This document shows positions 63,840 to 64,000 of a stretch of DNA of 64,000 nt, one piece after another. The notes beneath the pieces are model-generated. The model saw nothing but the letters and a program-made list of their open reading frames with translations. It ran no database searches and was not told where the DNA came from. Each line of letters starts with the position of its first letter. The first letter of the stretch is position 1. This DNA comes from Pseudomonas fluorescens (lineage in GTDB: Bacteria > Pseudomonadota > Gammaproteobacteria > Pseudomonadales > Pseudomonadaceae): the NCBI RefSeq assembly GCF_002837185.1, contig NZ_KZ477989.1:193276-257275 (forward strand). The letters are read 5' to 3'. A program made the translations under genes and the position numbers.

Positions 63840-64000
63840 CAACGCTAACCACGATGCGAAGCGAGCCGCTCTTGCTCTTGATCTGCTTTTGATCTTGATC
63901 TCAGGCGCCCCGTTAAACCACGCTGGCCGACCGCAGGCTTGAATCCGTGGGTAACCCGGCAGGACGCCGGGTTAGCCGCACTGGGCCATGGATGGCCCAT
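63840..64000. repeat. Hairpin-rich intergenic repeat, truncated by window end
   Basis: Two adjacent perfect hairpins, TAACCCGGC/GCCGGGTTA (63952-63974) and TGGGCCAT/ATGGCCCA (63982-63999), follow a GATCTTGATC-rich stretch. I recall similar blocks between genes in P. fluorescens group genomes. No gene is present. Confidence 0.5.

Overview
The window looks like a chromosomal segment of a fluorescent Pseudomonas (P. fluorescens group). The evidence is the high GC content with strong third-position bias, the gene families present (pca regulon, OprD porin, EmhABC/TtgABC efflux, OlsBA, HscC, RapA, DUF6482, CcoM), and many copies of the TGTGGGAGGGGGC REP/REPIN repeat between genes. No plasmid or phage module dominates. 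About 62 protein-coding genes are supported. No complete rRNA, tRNA or CRISPR array is present.

Layout. 1-1.2 kb: probable edge of an integrated island, with a DUF2513 gene, unassigned DNA, a 3' tRNA-Gly fragment (attachment-site scar) and a terminator. 1.2-10.1 kb: housekeeping and accessory genes (DUF6482, Ogt, GNAT, iron-permease family, DUF4142, LysE exporter, LysR/DMT pair, NAD(P)H-binding oxidoreductase, Fe-alcohol dehydrogenase, SIR2-like DUF4917), with an ANR/FNR-type box between the last two. 10.2-14.5 kb: Fur-boxed ECF sigma / FecR / TonB-receptor cell-surface signalling system, probably for haem. 14.5-18 kb: methyltransferase and a lemA-TPM-TPM operon. 18.2-22.4 kb: periplasmic beta-glucosidase BglX, cardiolipin-synthase-like ClsB and YceI. 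22.4-23.6 kb: AT-richer repeat-rich patch with a small unknown gene and two paralogous tiny Cys-containing ORFs. 23.6-26.7 kb: serine hydrolase operon divergent from olsBA, sharing a control region with a three-repeat Pho box. 26.7-29 kb: ACP phosphodiesterase, ArsR regulator, 31-aa small ORF and an Old Yellow Enzyme. 29.3-36 kb: EmhR and the EmhABC multidrug efflux pump with a TtgR-like operator. 36.1-39.5 kb: HscC (Hsp70) with a J-like membrane protein lacking the canonical HPD. 39.7-43.7 kb: OprD-family porin, lipoprotein polysaccharide deacetylase and an AT-richer M91 metallopeptidase with RTX-type repeats. 43.7-54.5 kb: the whole protocatechuate branch of the beta-ketoadipate pathway on the minus strand (pcaR-K-I-J-F-H-G-T-B-D-C). 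55-57.6 kb: small conserved protein, phosphate transporter, the cbb3-oxidase small subunit CcoM with an ANR box, and another small ORF. 57.7-60.7 kb: LysR, RidA, PLP aminotransferase-fold enzyme and a hypothetical. 60.9-63.7 kb: rapA. The last 0.2 kb is a hairpin-rich repeat.

Working together: PcaK/PcaT import aromatic acids and pathway intermediates. PcaHG cleaves protocatechuate, PcaB/C/D give beta-ketoadipate, and PcaIJ/F convert it to succinyl-CoA plus acetyl-CoA. IclR-type PcaR probably controls this through paired CGATWATCG sites placed upstream of both pcaI and pcaR with identical 19-bp spacing. The most unusual loci are the M91/RTX protease, the HscC/J-like pair, the paired tiny ORFs near 22.5/23.4 kb, the ANR-box genes and the island scar.
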